This document shows, piece after piece, positions 8,993-17,430 of a DNA stretch of 64,000 bases (its first letter is position 1; every line of letters starts with the position of its first letter). A program made the position numbers and the translations under genes. The stretch is from Nocardia aurantia (GTDB lineage: Bacteria; Actinomycetota; Actinomycetes; Mycobacteriales; Mycobacteriaceae), in contig NZ_WEGI01000006.1 of assembly GCF_009604425.1 (NCBI RefSeq), forward strand, positions 124,001 to 188,000. Direction: 5' to 3'. A model generated the notes under the pieces. The model had not been told where the DNA came from and did not search any database. It saw nothing but the letters and a program-made list of their open reading frames with translations.

Positions 8993-11827
8993 ATGTCGTT
9001 GCAGCAGTTCCCGGAACCGGACGGTCGCGCCGAGAACGTCGTCGCGCTGGCTCGCATCATCGCGGAGGACACCGCCTCGCGCCAGGATCTGATGCAGGCC
9101 CTGGACCGGCTCGAGATCGACTGGACGCGAGTCCTCTTCGCGATCGATGACGAGGTGGCGAAGTGCCTCGGGCACGCGTCGCCCGCTGTGCCCGAGGCGG
9201 CGACGGTGGATGGTGTTCTCCTGGTCGCCGGTGCGCTGTGCCGGGTCTACGACCTGCCCGCGATCTCGGTGACCATGATGGCCGTCGCCGTAGCGGTGAC
9301 GGCCGACCTCGCACTGGCGGCCCGCATGACGGTGGTCACGGCCATACTGGACTCGTTCGGCGAGAGCGATCTGGAGGATCTGCCCACCGTCGTGTCCCGC
9401 CTGGAATCGGGCGTGGCGGAGTCGTCCGGAGTGATCGCGGATCCGCCGCGCCGGGCCGATCTCACGGTGCTGGGCGGGCTGTTGTCCGGCCTCACCCGGC
9501 GGGCCGGCGCACTGTCGCGAGTCACGCTGGCCTACCTGTCGACCATGATGGTGCTACAGACCGGACATCTGCTGCTCGTGCCGCTCACCGTGTCCGCCAT
9601 CTGGTACACCCGGCATCCCTACGATCTACAGCCGGTCACCGAACGAGTATGCGGAGCCGGGCGCGAAACGGTCACCGCGAAAGTGCCGTGGTACGCCGTA
9701 CTGGTCCTGGCGTTGTCGCTCGCTCATGCGCCCGTGCCGGCGCTGCTCATCCTGCTCGGTGCGATCTGGCACGAACTACTGGATGGCACAGGCGAATTCG
9801 CCACGTTACTATGCCTACGGTCCTGGACCGGAGCCGAACGGCGATGCTCCGCCGCCGTGCCGCGGATCGCCGCGATCGTGGCAGTCACCGAGCCGGTACG
9901 GTATCTGGCCCGGGTGGCCGTGGCCGCGGCAGCCGCATTCTCCGGGCTGTGGCTCACCCGGGCGTTGACGCCGGTCACGCCGGCGGCGATACCGGCACTG
10001 CTGTTCGCGACGATCCTGCTGGGGCGTCGACGCATCGTCTGGGGTGCGGTCCTTTTCACCGCGTCCGGGTATCTCGGCGCGGGGGCCGTGCCGATCGCGA
10101 TCCAGGTGGCCTGCGGCTGTGCCGCGTGGGGGGCGATCGCCCGCCTGCACCGCGTCCCGCCGACCGGCGTACCCCTGTCCTCGCCGTCCCGGTTCCGGCT
10201 GACACGGGGGAACCGCGGTCTGCGCCGGGCGCATCGGCTGGCCGAGGCCGGCCGATACCGGGATGCGGCCGCGCTGCTGACCGCGTTGCCGAGACCGGGT
10301 AGCCATGCCGATCCGGCCGCCACGCTGCTGGCGTGGGTGCTGTGGCGGGACGGCCGTCCGGCCGAGGCGGTGGCGGCGGTCCGGGCGGCGCCGGTCGCCG
10401 GGGGACCGGACGCGGTGCATCACGAGGTGTTGCGGGCGGCGGTGGAGGTACAGGCGCAACTCGACCTCGAGGCACCGCCGGCGCGCGGCGCCGCGGCGGC
10501 ACTGGCACGCTATCGGTCCGCGCCGCGCTGCAATCGCGAGGTGCTACGCGAATCGGCCCTGGCCGAAGCGAGATCGATCGCCGCGGAACCGAATCCGGAT
10601 CCCGCGCAGATCATGCTGATGGTGGAGATCACGGCGCATCTGGTGCCGCGCGTCGTCGGGGCTCGCCGGGTTCCGATCGCCGCCAGGCTGATCGCCGCAT
10701 GCGCCGAATGCCTGGTCGCTGTCGATCCCGCCGCCGCCGAAGCATTGCTGAGTGTCCGATTCACCGCGATCGGCACCACCGTCTTCGGTGAGGCGCGCGA
10801 TTTCGCGCGTATCCACGCATTGGCCGACGCGGACCGGGTTTCCGACGACGACGCCACCATCGTCGTCGCGGCTCAGCAGGTGGAGCCATGGCCGGAACGA
10901 ATACTGCTGTGGCGCTGTCGATCTCGAGTCCGGCCATCGGCGCTCGATCAGGATCCGGCGACGACACCGCAGCTGCGCGCGCTCGCGGCCCTGCTCACCC
11001 GGTACCGGGCCGCGTTCACCGATTGTGAACAGGGCCGGCGGGCCGAACTGGCGGGATACGAATCCTATTTGGCCGCAGCGATATTGCTGGAGAATTCAGA
11101 TTTCCGAGCTGGGCAGGCTCGCCTCGCCGAGCCTGTCGTCGCGGCCCTGCGGCGGTCCCCCGGCACGCCCGATCGGATCGCCGCGGCGGCCGCGGCCACC
11201 CTCGGCCGGACTTTGCTGCGCCTGGGCGATTACGACAGCGCCGCGGCGGCCTTCGAACACGCGGCGCTGTTCGAGCCCGATTCCGATCGCCGGCTGCCGA
11301 TACTCGTCGCGATGGCCGCTGCGGCGCTGTGGGCAACAGCGGACGATCGAGCGGCCGAGGCCGAGCGGCTGCTCGGGATGTACCCGGGTCCGGCGGCGGA
11401 GCGACTGTGCGTCGCCTTCGCAGCGATCCGTTCGGGCCACGCCGCGGAACCGGCGGCGCTGCGGCCGGCGCTCGACAGCATCCGTGACTCGAGTTCTCTC
11501 GCTTACTGTTTCGCCGCAGGCATCGCGATCCGCGCGCTGGCGGCCGCCGGACGGCGGCCGGAAGCCGAGCAGATGTCCGCGGAGGTCTCGCAGTGGGCGA
11601 CGCCCGCACGGGTCGCAGCCTGGATCCGGGCCGCCCTCGACAATGTGCTCGCCGAACCGAATTCGCCGGCCGCAGCGGACCTTCCGGCCGCCGCCTCCGC
11701 GCAGCCTCCGCCGGTCCGCTGGTCGCCGACCGCCGTGGTACGCGTCGACGGCGATCGGCCGCCGCGCGACGACGAACCGGTCTCGGCGGCCGGATATCTC
11801 GCAGTCATCGAAGCCCGAGGAGTCTGA
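8993..11827 (+). CDS. multi-pass membrane protein with helical-repeat (TPR-like) tail
   Basis: 944 residues, no family recognised. Residues 1-180 are mostly helical and soluble-looking. Hydrophobic segments lie near 185-205, 232-260, 305-325, 330-345 and 350-380. Residues 400-880 are Ala-rich helix pairs of TPR type (for example RRAHRLAEAGRYRDAAALL), and the last 60 residues are Pro-rich and probably disordered. The start has only a weak ribosome site and sits 55 bases after the TPR-CHAT stop. The gene ends 6 bases before the next ATG. A membrane-anchored scaffold or sensor for the CHAT proteins is a reasonable inference. It could also be their cleavage target or a membrane-damaging effector. 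Confidence 0.75.
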   Translation: MSLQQFPEPDGRAENVVALARIIAEDTASRQDLMQALDRLEIDWTRVLFAIDDEVAKCLGHASPAVPEAATVDGVLLVAGALCRVYDLPAISVTMMAVAVAVTADLALAARMTVVTAILDSFGESDLEDLPTVVSRLESGVAESSGVIADPPRRADLTVLGGLLSGLTRRAGALSRVTLAYLSTMMVLQTGHLLLVPLTVSAIWYTRHPYDLQPVTERVCGAGRETVTAKVPWYAVLVLALSLAHAPVPALLILLGAIWHELLDGTGEFATLLCLRSWTGAERRCSAAVPRIAAIVAVTEPVRYLARVAVAAAAAFSGLWLTRALTPVTPAAIPALLFATILLGRRRIVWGAVLFTASGYLGAGAVPIAIQVACGCAAWGAIARLHRVPPTGVPLSSPSRFRLTRGNRGLRRAHRLAEAGRYRDAAALLTALPRPGSHADPAATLLAWVLWRDGRPAEAVAAVRAAPVAGGPDAVHHEVLRAAVEVQAQLDLEAPPARGAAAALARYRSAPRCNREVLRESALAEARSIAAEPNPDPAQIMLMVEITAHLVPRVVGARRVPIAARLIAACAECLVAVDPAAAEALLSVRFTAIGTTVFGEARDFARIHALADADRVSDDDATIVVAAQQVEPWPERILLWRCRSRVRPSALDQDPATTPQLRALAALLTRYRAAFTDCEQGRRAELAGYESYLAAAILLENSDFRAGQARLAEPVVAALRRSPGTPDRIAAAAAATLGRTLLRLGDYDSAAAAFEHAALFEPDSDRRLPILVAMAAAALWATADDRAAEAERLLGMYPGPAAERLCVAFAAIRSGHAAEPAALRPALDSIRDSSSLAYCFAAGIAIRALAAAGRRPEAEQMSAEVSQWATPARVAAWIRAALDNVLAEPNSPAAADLPAAASAQPPPVRWSPTAVVRVDGDRPPRDDEPVSAAGYLAVIEARGV

Positions 11828-11833
11828 CCGACG

Positions 11834-14122
11834 ATGCGACGCGTATGGACGGTGGGTCTGCTCGTAGCGCTGCTTCTGAGCCTGGCCGGGATCGCGGCCG
11901 CCGCACCCGGGCCGACGGCCGGCAGCCCCGATCTGAAGCCGATGCTGCTGGACGAGGCGGCGGTCTCCCAGAGCCTCGGTTTCCGGCAGACGAAGGATCG
12001 GGCGCTGGATATCGCACAGGTGCTCGGAGCCACCCGAGTCGACGAACAGCGCCTGGGCGATAACGTGCGCCAAGGGCACGACCGATACTTCGAATCGGAG
12101 CGGAACGAGTTCGAACTACATATCCGGCTCATCGAATTCAGCAATCACTATTGGGCCGACCGCATGCGCGCCGCGGGCAACCGGGCACCGGGACCGGCGT
12201 TTCCAGCCGATACCCACCTGATCGCCGGTACCGAGGACGGGCGGCCGACCGTCATCGCTTCCTCGGTAATGGGCCGGATCGAGGTGATCGTCTACATCGC
12301 CGCGAACTCGGCCGCAGTCGCCGACGAATCCCGGCAGGAGGACATCGTAGCCACCACGCTCATCGCGCAGCTGGCCGCGATACCCGTGCTACCGGACCTC
12401 ACGTCCACGACCCGGGTGGACGTGACCGATCTCCGGATCGGATTGATCGTTCTGCAAATCGTGCTGATTCCGCTGCTGGGCGCGGGCATGGCGACAGCCG
12501 CGACATTGCGCGACCGCGGCAGTCTGGAAAGAATTCTGCGCACCCGTCCCGAACCGGAATCGGCGGGCCGTTCACCGGTGCACGACCTGTCCTCGGCCGC
12601 GGCCCGCCTGCGCCGCCGCGGGCGCATCCGGGTCGGCAGCCAATTGCTGATCGCCATGGTGCTCAGCGTCGTAGAGTTGGTCCTGCACATCTGGGCGAGT
12701 GCTCCCGCACTGCTGGGACTGGCCATCGCGCCGGGCATCGTCGCGGTCGTGGTCGTCATGGATCTGCTGATCGCCGCGAGACGGCCGGATCCGCTGCCGT
12801 TCCAGCGCACGTCGATCGTCCCTGCGGCAATCGGCATCGTGGGTTCGCTGGCGATCATCTACGCGGCGAATTTCTTTCTGTTCGCGGCGATCGCGGTCGT
12901 CGTGCTGACCCGCAGTGCCGGGTACTGGGTGATGGCGGCGGTCCTGGTCCTGGTCGGGTGGCGAATTCTCACCCGCACGTCGGGCCCGTACAGATTCGCG
13001 AAACGGCTGGCCGGCAGCAGTATCGCGGCAGCGCAGCGCGACGATCACAAGCCGCGGGTATTCGTGCTGCGGTCCTTCCAGGACGACGCGCTGACTTTGC
13101 GAATGCGGCGGACCATCCGGCACAACCCGATCGAACTCGCCTCCACCCAGCCCTACGAGCGTTTCGAGGAACTCTTGGCGTGGTCGATGTGGCAGTTCGG
13201 CCCGGTGTGGACGGTCGGCCGGCCCGGCACCAACCTCGCGCCGCTGGGCGCGGCCCGGGAATATCACCGCGACGACAATTGGCAACTCGCGGTCGAATCC
13301 GAGATCCGGTTCGCCCGGATCATCGTATTCGTGGTGGGCCGATCACCGGCATTGATGTGGGAAGTGGCTACAGCCCGGCGCTGCCGGGCCCTGAGCAAAT
13401 GCCTGTTCGTCTTCCCACCGCTGTCCGGTACCGAATTGCACGCACGTTTGGTCGTTCTCGCCGCCGCGCTGGACATGTCGCCCGACTATTTCACCCACCC
13501 CGCGGCCACCGGCCGATATCTGCTCGGAATGTACATCGGCGACGACGGGCGGCCGGTCCTGCTCACCGGGGACGGCCGCGACGACAGCGCATATCAGACA
13601 CTGTTCTCCGCAGCGGGAAACATTCTGGTACAACGTGATTCGCTACACCTGAGCGCGGTCGCGACGGATCTGCGGGCACCGCGCCCGGCCGACGTCTCCG
13701 CGCAACTGGTGCGTTACGACCCGCAACGACTCCCTCCCGGACCGCCGGACGCGAAGGCCAACCTGCGCTACATCCTCGATTCCCTGTACTGGCGGCTACG
13801 ATCCCGAACCGGGGAAACGGGAGGTGCGGAGACCGTGGTCGCGGCCCGCGCCGCCATTTATCGGTACATTCAGCAAGATCGGTACGGCGCGATCTACGAC
13901 TGGCACCTCGCACCCCGCAGCCGCAAGGCCGTGCCACGCTGGTCGTGGATCGAACAGAATCGGGCACACAACGCCGGCCGCGACTTCTCCGGCCCGGAAC
14001 ACGTCATCGCGACCGTCCGGCACGGCACCGCCACGGCATTGATCACCGCCCACGACGGAACTCCCACACCCCCACAACGTTTCGTGAACGTCCGAGGCCG
14101 CTGGCTGATCGAAGCGCACTGA
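11834..14122 (+). CDS. membrane protein with TIR-like domain and NTF2-like C-terminus
   Basis: 762 residues. A signal-anchor or signal peptide covers 1-27, an extracytoplasmic-looking segment runs to about 200, and hydrophobic helices lie near 203-222, 268-315 and 330-378. Residues about 405-520 look like a TIR/flavodoxin-like Rossmann domain: RVFVLRSFQDD is the first strand, RIIVFVVGRSPALMWEV matches the fourth strand and the W-E helix where TIR NADases carry the catalytic Glu (here about E510). Residues about 640-762 look like an NTF2-like domain ending in FVNVRGRWLIEA. The ribosome site GAGGAG lies inside the end of the previous gene, indicating coupling. If the TIR part is active it could consume NAD+ or make a signal; this needs a profile or structure search. 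Confidence 0.7.
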   Translation: MRRVWTVGLLVALLLSLAGIAAAAPGPTAGSPDLKPMLLDEAAVSQSLGFRQTKDRALDIAQVLGATRVDEQRLGDNVRQGHDRYFESERNEFELHIRLIEFSNHYWADRMRAAGNRAPGPAFPADTHLIAGTEDGRPTVIASSVMGRIEVIVYIAANSAAVADESRQEDIVATTLIAQLAAIPVLPDLTSTTRVDVTDLRIGLIVLQIVLIPLLGAGMATAATLRDRGSLERILRTRPEPESAGRSPVHDLSSAAARLRRRGRIRVGSQLLIAMVLSVVELVLHIWASAPALLGLAIAPGIVAVVVVMDLLIAARRPDPLPFQRTSIVPAAIGIVGSLAIIYAANFFLFAAIAVVVLTRSAGYWVMAAVLVLVGWRILTRTSGPYRFAKRLAGSSIAAAQRDDHKPRVFVLRSFQDDALTLRMRRTIRHNPIELASTQPYERFEELLAWSMWQFGPVWTVGRPGTNLAPLGAAREYHRDDNWQLAVESEIRFARIIVFVVGRSPALMWEVATARRCRALSKCLFVFPPLSGTELHARLVVLAAALDMSPDYFTHPAATGRYLLGMYIGDDGRPVLLTGDGRDDSAYQTLFSAAGNILVQRDSLHLSAVATDLRAPRPADVSAQLVRYDPQRLPPGPPDAKANLRYILDSLYWRLRSRTGETGGAETVVAARAAIYRYIQQDRYGAIYDWHLAPRSRKAVPRWSWIEQNRAHNAGRDFSGPEHVIATVRHGTATALITAHDGTPTPPQRFVNVRGRWLIEAH

Positions 14123-14144
14123 GCCTTTCCGAATGATCCGCGTG

Positions 14145-14290
14145 CGGTGATCTTCTCAACGGCTTTTTCGAATGCCTTGACTGCCCGCTGGGCGCGGTCG
14201 ATGTCCTCGGCCTTGCAGATTTCCTTCATCGTCGGGACTGCGCCCGGATGCGCCGACTTCGGAAAACCTCGCGCAAGCGAGCAGGATCGC
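14145..14290 (-). mobile_element. IS256-family transposase remnant
   Basis: On the - strand this stretch encodes FPKSAHPGAVPTMKEIC, AEDIDRAQRAVKAFE and VEKITA in one frame, matching the conserved C-terminal half of actinobacterial IS256-type transposases. The preceding and following conserved parts are missing, so only about 48 codons of a gene of about 400 codons remain. No terminal inverted repeats or target duplications can be seen. It starts about 22 bases past the stop of the TIR-like gene and marks an old insertion or recombination junction at the 3' border of the CHAT operon. The rest of 14123-14566 holds no gene I can support. Confidence 0.7.
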
Positions 14291-14566
14291 AGAGAAACCG
14301 TTACCGCTCTGATGGCATACCGGCCGCCTGGCTCGAACACCGGCTCGGTGACCGGATCTTCGAGCGTGAGTCCGCCGGTAGCCGAGACAACGTAGTGACC
14401 CACAGCTGAAGGACCGGGCGTGGGATGTCATCGTGTGGCGCGAACGGCGGACATAGCGGTGCGGTGACCGTGCGGCGGTCGGAACCCGCAGAACGCTGTT
14501 CGAGTTTTCCTCGCCGTACCACTGCGACGCCCGGCACACTCCGGCTGCTGTGGACCCGTCGAAAGG

Positions 14567-15544
14567 TCAGCCGAAGACACCGTCGAGCGTATCCGCGGTG
14601 AGCATCCGCTCGGTCCAGGTACGCAACTGTGCGACATCGGCCGCACGCACAACATCGCGCACCTCGCTGGGCACCGACCGGAACTTCACCCGCATCAGAT
14701 CGAGCAGCGACTCCGCACGACCTCGCGCCTCGCCGCGGGCCTCGAATTTTTCGGCAAGTGTCACGGTGATATCCCTCGCTTTCGGGCCGAGTAGATCGTA
14801 TAACGGTTCCAGATCGTCCTCGCCGATCGAGCCGGCGGTCACGGTGAGAATATACCGCATGATGTACTCGAAAAGCTGGTCCCCACCTGCAGCGTTGAAC
14901 GAAGCGTGCAGGTCGGGACCATAGTCCTGAGTGATCAGATCGATCAGCGCCGGGTTGCCCGGCCCGAACCGCAACAGTACTTTCAGCATCCGTAATTCCG
15001 GTGGCTGGCGCAGTGCCAGCATGGCCGAGGCGTCCAGCCGGTTCACATCGTCGAGCAGGTAGGGTGACCGCGGCACCAACTCTCCGAGCGCCGCGCGGGT
15101 GTGCTCGTCGAGGTCGATCAGGTCGGCCAAGTCCAGCGCGGCGTTCCAGCGGCGTCCATCGGAGCTGCAGTGCATCACCAGCGGGATCACCATCGGCAGT
15201 TTCCCGGCACCCGGGTGGCGGTCCAGCCACGCGCTCCAGAAACGCAACCGGTACTCCTCCAGCCGGTACGCCATCACCGGATCCGGACTGCTCTGGTGCT
15301 CGATCAGGCAATAGAGAAAGGCCTGGGGCCCGTCGATCAGCCGGGTCTCCAGCATCAGATCGGCGTGCCGCTGCCGCAGATCCGGGCGCACGAAGCTGCC
15401 CGGATACGGTTTCAGGTGGCGCCAATCTATCCGCGCCGCAGCCACTTCCGGCAACGCCGGCCGCAATTCCGCGGCGGCGTTGCCCGGACGGCCCAATAAC
15501 TTTTTGAACAAGGAGTCATACGGTGTGGGTGGCGTCTCGGCCAT
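14567..15544 (-). CDS. Rpn-family (YhgA-like) PD-(D/E)XK nuclease
   Basis: 325 residues from the ATG at 15544 (MAETPPTPYDSLFKKLL). An upstream ATG at 15610 adds 22 residues unlike the family, so I prefer 15544, although no strong ribosome site is visible. The N-terminal third has the family pattern: YDSLFKKLL, then ADLMLE, then YCLIEHQS, giving the D...E-x-Q core of PD-(D/E)XK nucleases. Rpn proteins promote RecA-independent recombination through DNA cleavage and were once annotated as transposase_31. Some have been linked to phage defence. It is transcribed towards the transposase remnant. Monocistronic as far as I can see. Confidence 0.85.
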   Translation of the reverse strand: MAETPPTPYDSLFKKLLGRPGNAAAELRPALPEVAAARIDWRHLKPYPGSFVRPDLRQRHADLMLETRLIDGPQAFLYCLIEHQSSPDPVMAYRLEEYRLRFWSAWLDRHPGAGKLPMVIPLVMHCSSDGRRWNAALDLADLIDLDEHTRAALGELVPRSPYLLDDVNRLDASAMLALRQPPELRMLKVLLRFGPGNPALIDLITQDYGPDLHASFNAAGGDQLFEYIMRYILTVTAGSIGEDDLEPLYDLLGPKARDITVTLAEKFEARGEARGRAESLLDLMRVKFRSVPSEVRDVVRAADVAQLRTWTERMLTADTLDGVFG

Positions 15545-15688
15545 GGGATCGCAATCTACGGCCGATCCGACCCGAATCCGAAAGTAACAGACGGCATTTC
15601 GCTGCGACACGCCATATATGCCAGCCCGATCGGGCGTGCGACACGGCCGATACTCCCGGCGATACCACCACCCGGACCAAAGGCCTCC

Positions 15689-17377
15689 CTATTCGAAGCG
15701 GACCGTGAGCCTTTCGATCCCGCGCAACACCAGGTTCCGCCGGTAGGGCACCTCGTCGCTGGTCAGGGTCATGGTCAGACCGCGCCGGACCAGTTCCCGC
15801 AGCAGGATTTCCATCTCCAGCCGGGCCAAAGGCGCGCCGAGGCAGTAGTGGATGCCGAGGCTGAACGTGAGATGCCGCTTCACCGAGGAAGTTCCGGCGT
15901 AGCGGGTGATGTCGAACCTGTCGGGGTCCGGGAACGCCGCCGGGTCGCGGTTGGCGGAACCGAACAGCAGCGCCACGCCGTCGCCGGCGGCGAAGGTGTG
16001 GCCGGCGATCTCGGTCTGCTCGTGCGCCAATCGGGTGGTCATGTGCACCGGCGAGTCGTAGCGCAGCATCTCCTCGACGGCGGGTCCCGCGAGATCCGGT
16101 TTCGCACAGAGCAATTCGTATTGGTCGGGGTTGCGGATCAGCGCGAGGATCCCGTTGCCGACGAGGTTGACGCTCGTCTCGTGCCCGGCGACCAGCAGCG
16201 TGACGCAGGTCGCGAGCACCTCGTCCAGGGTGAGCGCGTCACCCTGTTCCTCGACCAGGGCCAGGCCGCTGATCAGGTCGTCCTGCGGTTCGGCGCGGCG
16301 CCGCTCGATGAGGTCGCGGAAGTAGGCCACGAATTCCTTGGCGGCCTGGGTGCGGGCCTGCCGCTCCTCCGGGTGGAGCAGCCGGTCGGGATCGAATCCG
16401 CGGGCCAGCGCGTGCGACCAGCGCTGCAGATCCGGATGGTCCTCGGCCGGCGCGCCGAGCAGTTCCGCGATGATCGTCAGCGGCAGCGGGTAGGCCAGCG
16501 CGGTGATCACGTCGACCTCGCCGGCCTCGACGACCGCGTCGACCAGTTCCTTCACCAGTTGCTCGACGCGGGGCCGCAGCCGGGAGATGGTCCGCGCGGT
16601 GAACGCCTTGCTCACCAGTCCGCGCAGGCGGGTGTGGTCCGGCGGGTCCATCCACAGGAACGAGGTGGGCAGGTCGACGTGCTCGACGCCGGGATGGAAC
16701 AGGTCGGCCTCGTGGGCGTGACTCCAGGTGTTGTCCTCGAGGATCGCGACGCAGTCCGCGTAGCGCGTCACCAGGTGCACGTTCAGCGGGGTCGCGACCA
16801 GCGGGGTCGACTCCCGCGCCGCGGCGTAGCGCGGGTACGGGTCGGGCCAGTGCTTCGGATCGAACGCGTCCAGTGCGGCACCGGGATTCGGTGGCGCCGG
16901 CGCCTCCTCGACGGCCGGGGTGTTCGGCGAGTACACCAGGCAGGTGGTCGTGCCGTGCGCGACGAGCCGCCCCTTCGCGTCGGTGACCCGGCCCTCCGCG
17001 GTGGCCGTGCGCCGGCCCGCGTGCAGAACCTTTGCCTCACAGGTGAGTACGTCGTCCTCGAGGCCGACCGAACGGATGAAGTTGACCTTCAGTTCCAGCG
17101 TCGTGTACAGCGCGCCGTCCTCGATCGCCGTGTACACGGCGCTGCCCATCGCGGTGTCCAGCAGTGTGGAGATCACCCCGCCGTGCACGGTGAACAGGGC
17201 GTTCGCGGCCGCGGGGGACGGCTTCAGCGTCCACACCGTGCGCCCCTCCTCGAGGGTCTCGAGCAGCACGCCCAGGGAGTGACCGACCCCGATGCCGGCG
17301 TCGATCCCGTGGTCCACCAAGGCTTTCAGGTCGCGCAGCCGGCGTTGCCGGGTGGTCTCGGCGTGGTCCACGGTCAT
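15689..17377 (-). CDS. PaaI-type thioesterase fused to cytochrome P450
   Basis: 562 residues from the ATG at 17377, preceded by GAGGA. Residues 1-150 are a hotdog thioesterase of the PaaI type with VHGGVISTLLDTAMG (H65, D74). Residues about 165-562 are a full bacterial class I P450: AGHETS in the I helix, EEMLRYDS (ExxR), and FSLGIHYCLG with heme ligand C512. The frame is continuous across the linker, so this is a real fusion. It probably oxidises an acyl chain held as a thioester and then hydrolyses it, or uses the hotdog as an acyl-binding module. It needs external ferredoxin and reductase. Fifty-three bases separate it from the upstream P450, indicating an operon. Confidence 0.9.
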   Translation of the reverse strand: MTVDHAETTRQRRLRDLKALVDHGIDAGIGVGHSLGVLLETLEEGRTVWTLKPSPAAANALFTVHGGVISTLLDTAMGSAVYTAIEDGALYTTLELKVNFIRSVGLEDDVLTCEAKVLHAGRRTATAEGRVTDAKGRLVAHGTTTCLVYSPNTPAVEEAPAPPNPGAALDAFDPKHWPDPYPRYAAARESTPLVATPLNVHLVTRYADCVAILEDNTWSHAHEADLFHPGVEHVDLPTSFLWMDPPDHTRLRGLVSKAFTARTISRLRPRVEQLVKELVDAVVEAGEVDVITALAYPLPLTIIAELLGAPAEDHPDLQRWSHALARGFDPDRLLHPEERQARTQAAKEFVAYFRDLIERRRAEPQDDLISGLALVEEQGDALTLDEVLATCVTLLVAGHETSVNLVGNGILALIRNPDQYELLCAKPDLAGPAVEEMLRYDSPVHMTTRLAHEQTEIAGHTFAAGDGVALLFGSANRDPAAFPDPDRFDITRYAGTSSVKRHLTFSLGIHYCLGAPLARLEMEILLRELVRRGLTMTLTSDEVPYRRNLVLRGIERLTVRFE

Positions 17378-17430
17378 CGGGTCCTCGTTCCTTCGTGCCG
17401 CTGATGAGATACGAACTACTGCCGGATTCC

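Noticed and set aside
2501..14122. Type III-E CRISPR (gRAMP/Csx29) locus
   Set aside because: A TPR-CHAT protein is present, but no Cas7-like effector, Csx30/31 or CRISPR repeats are seen.
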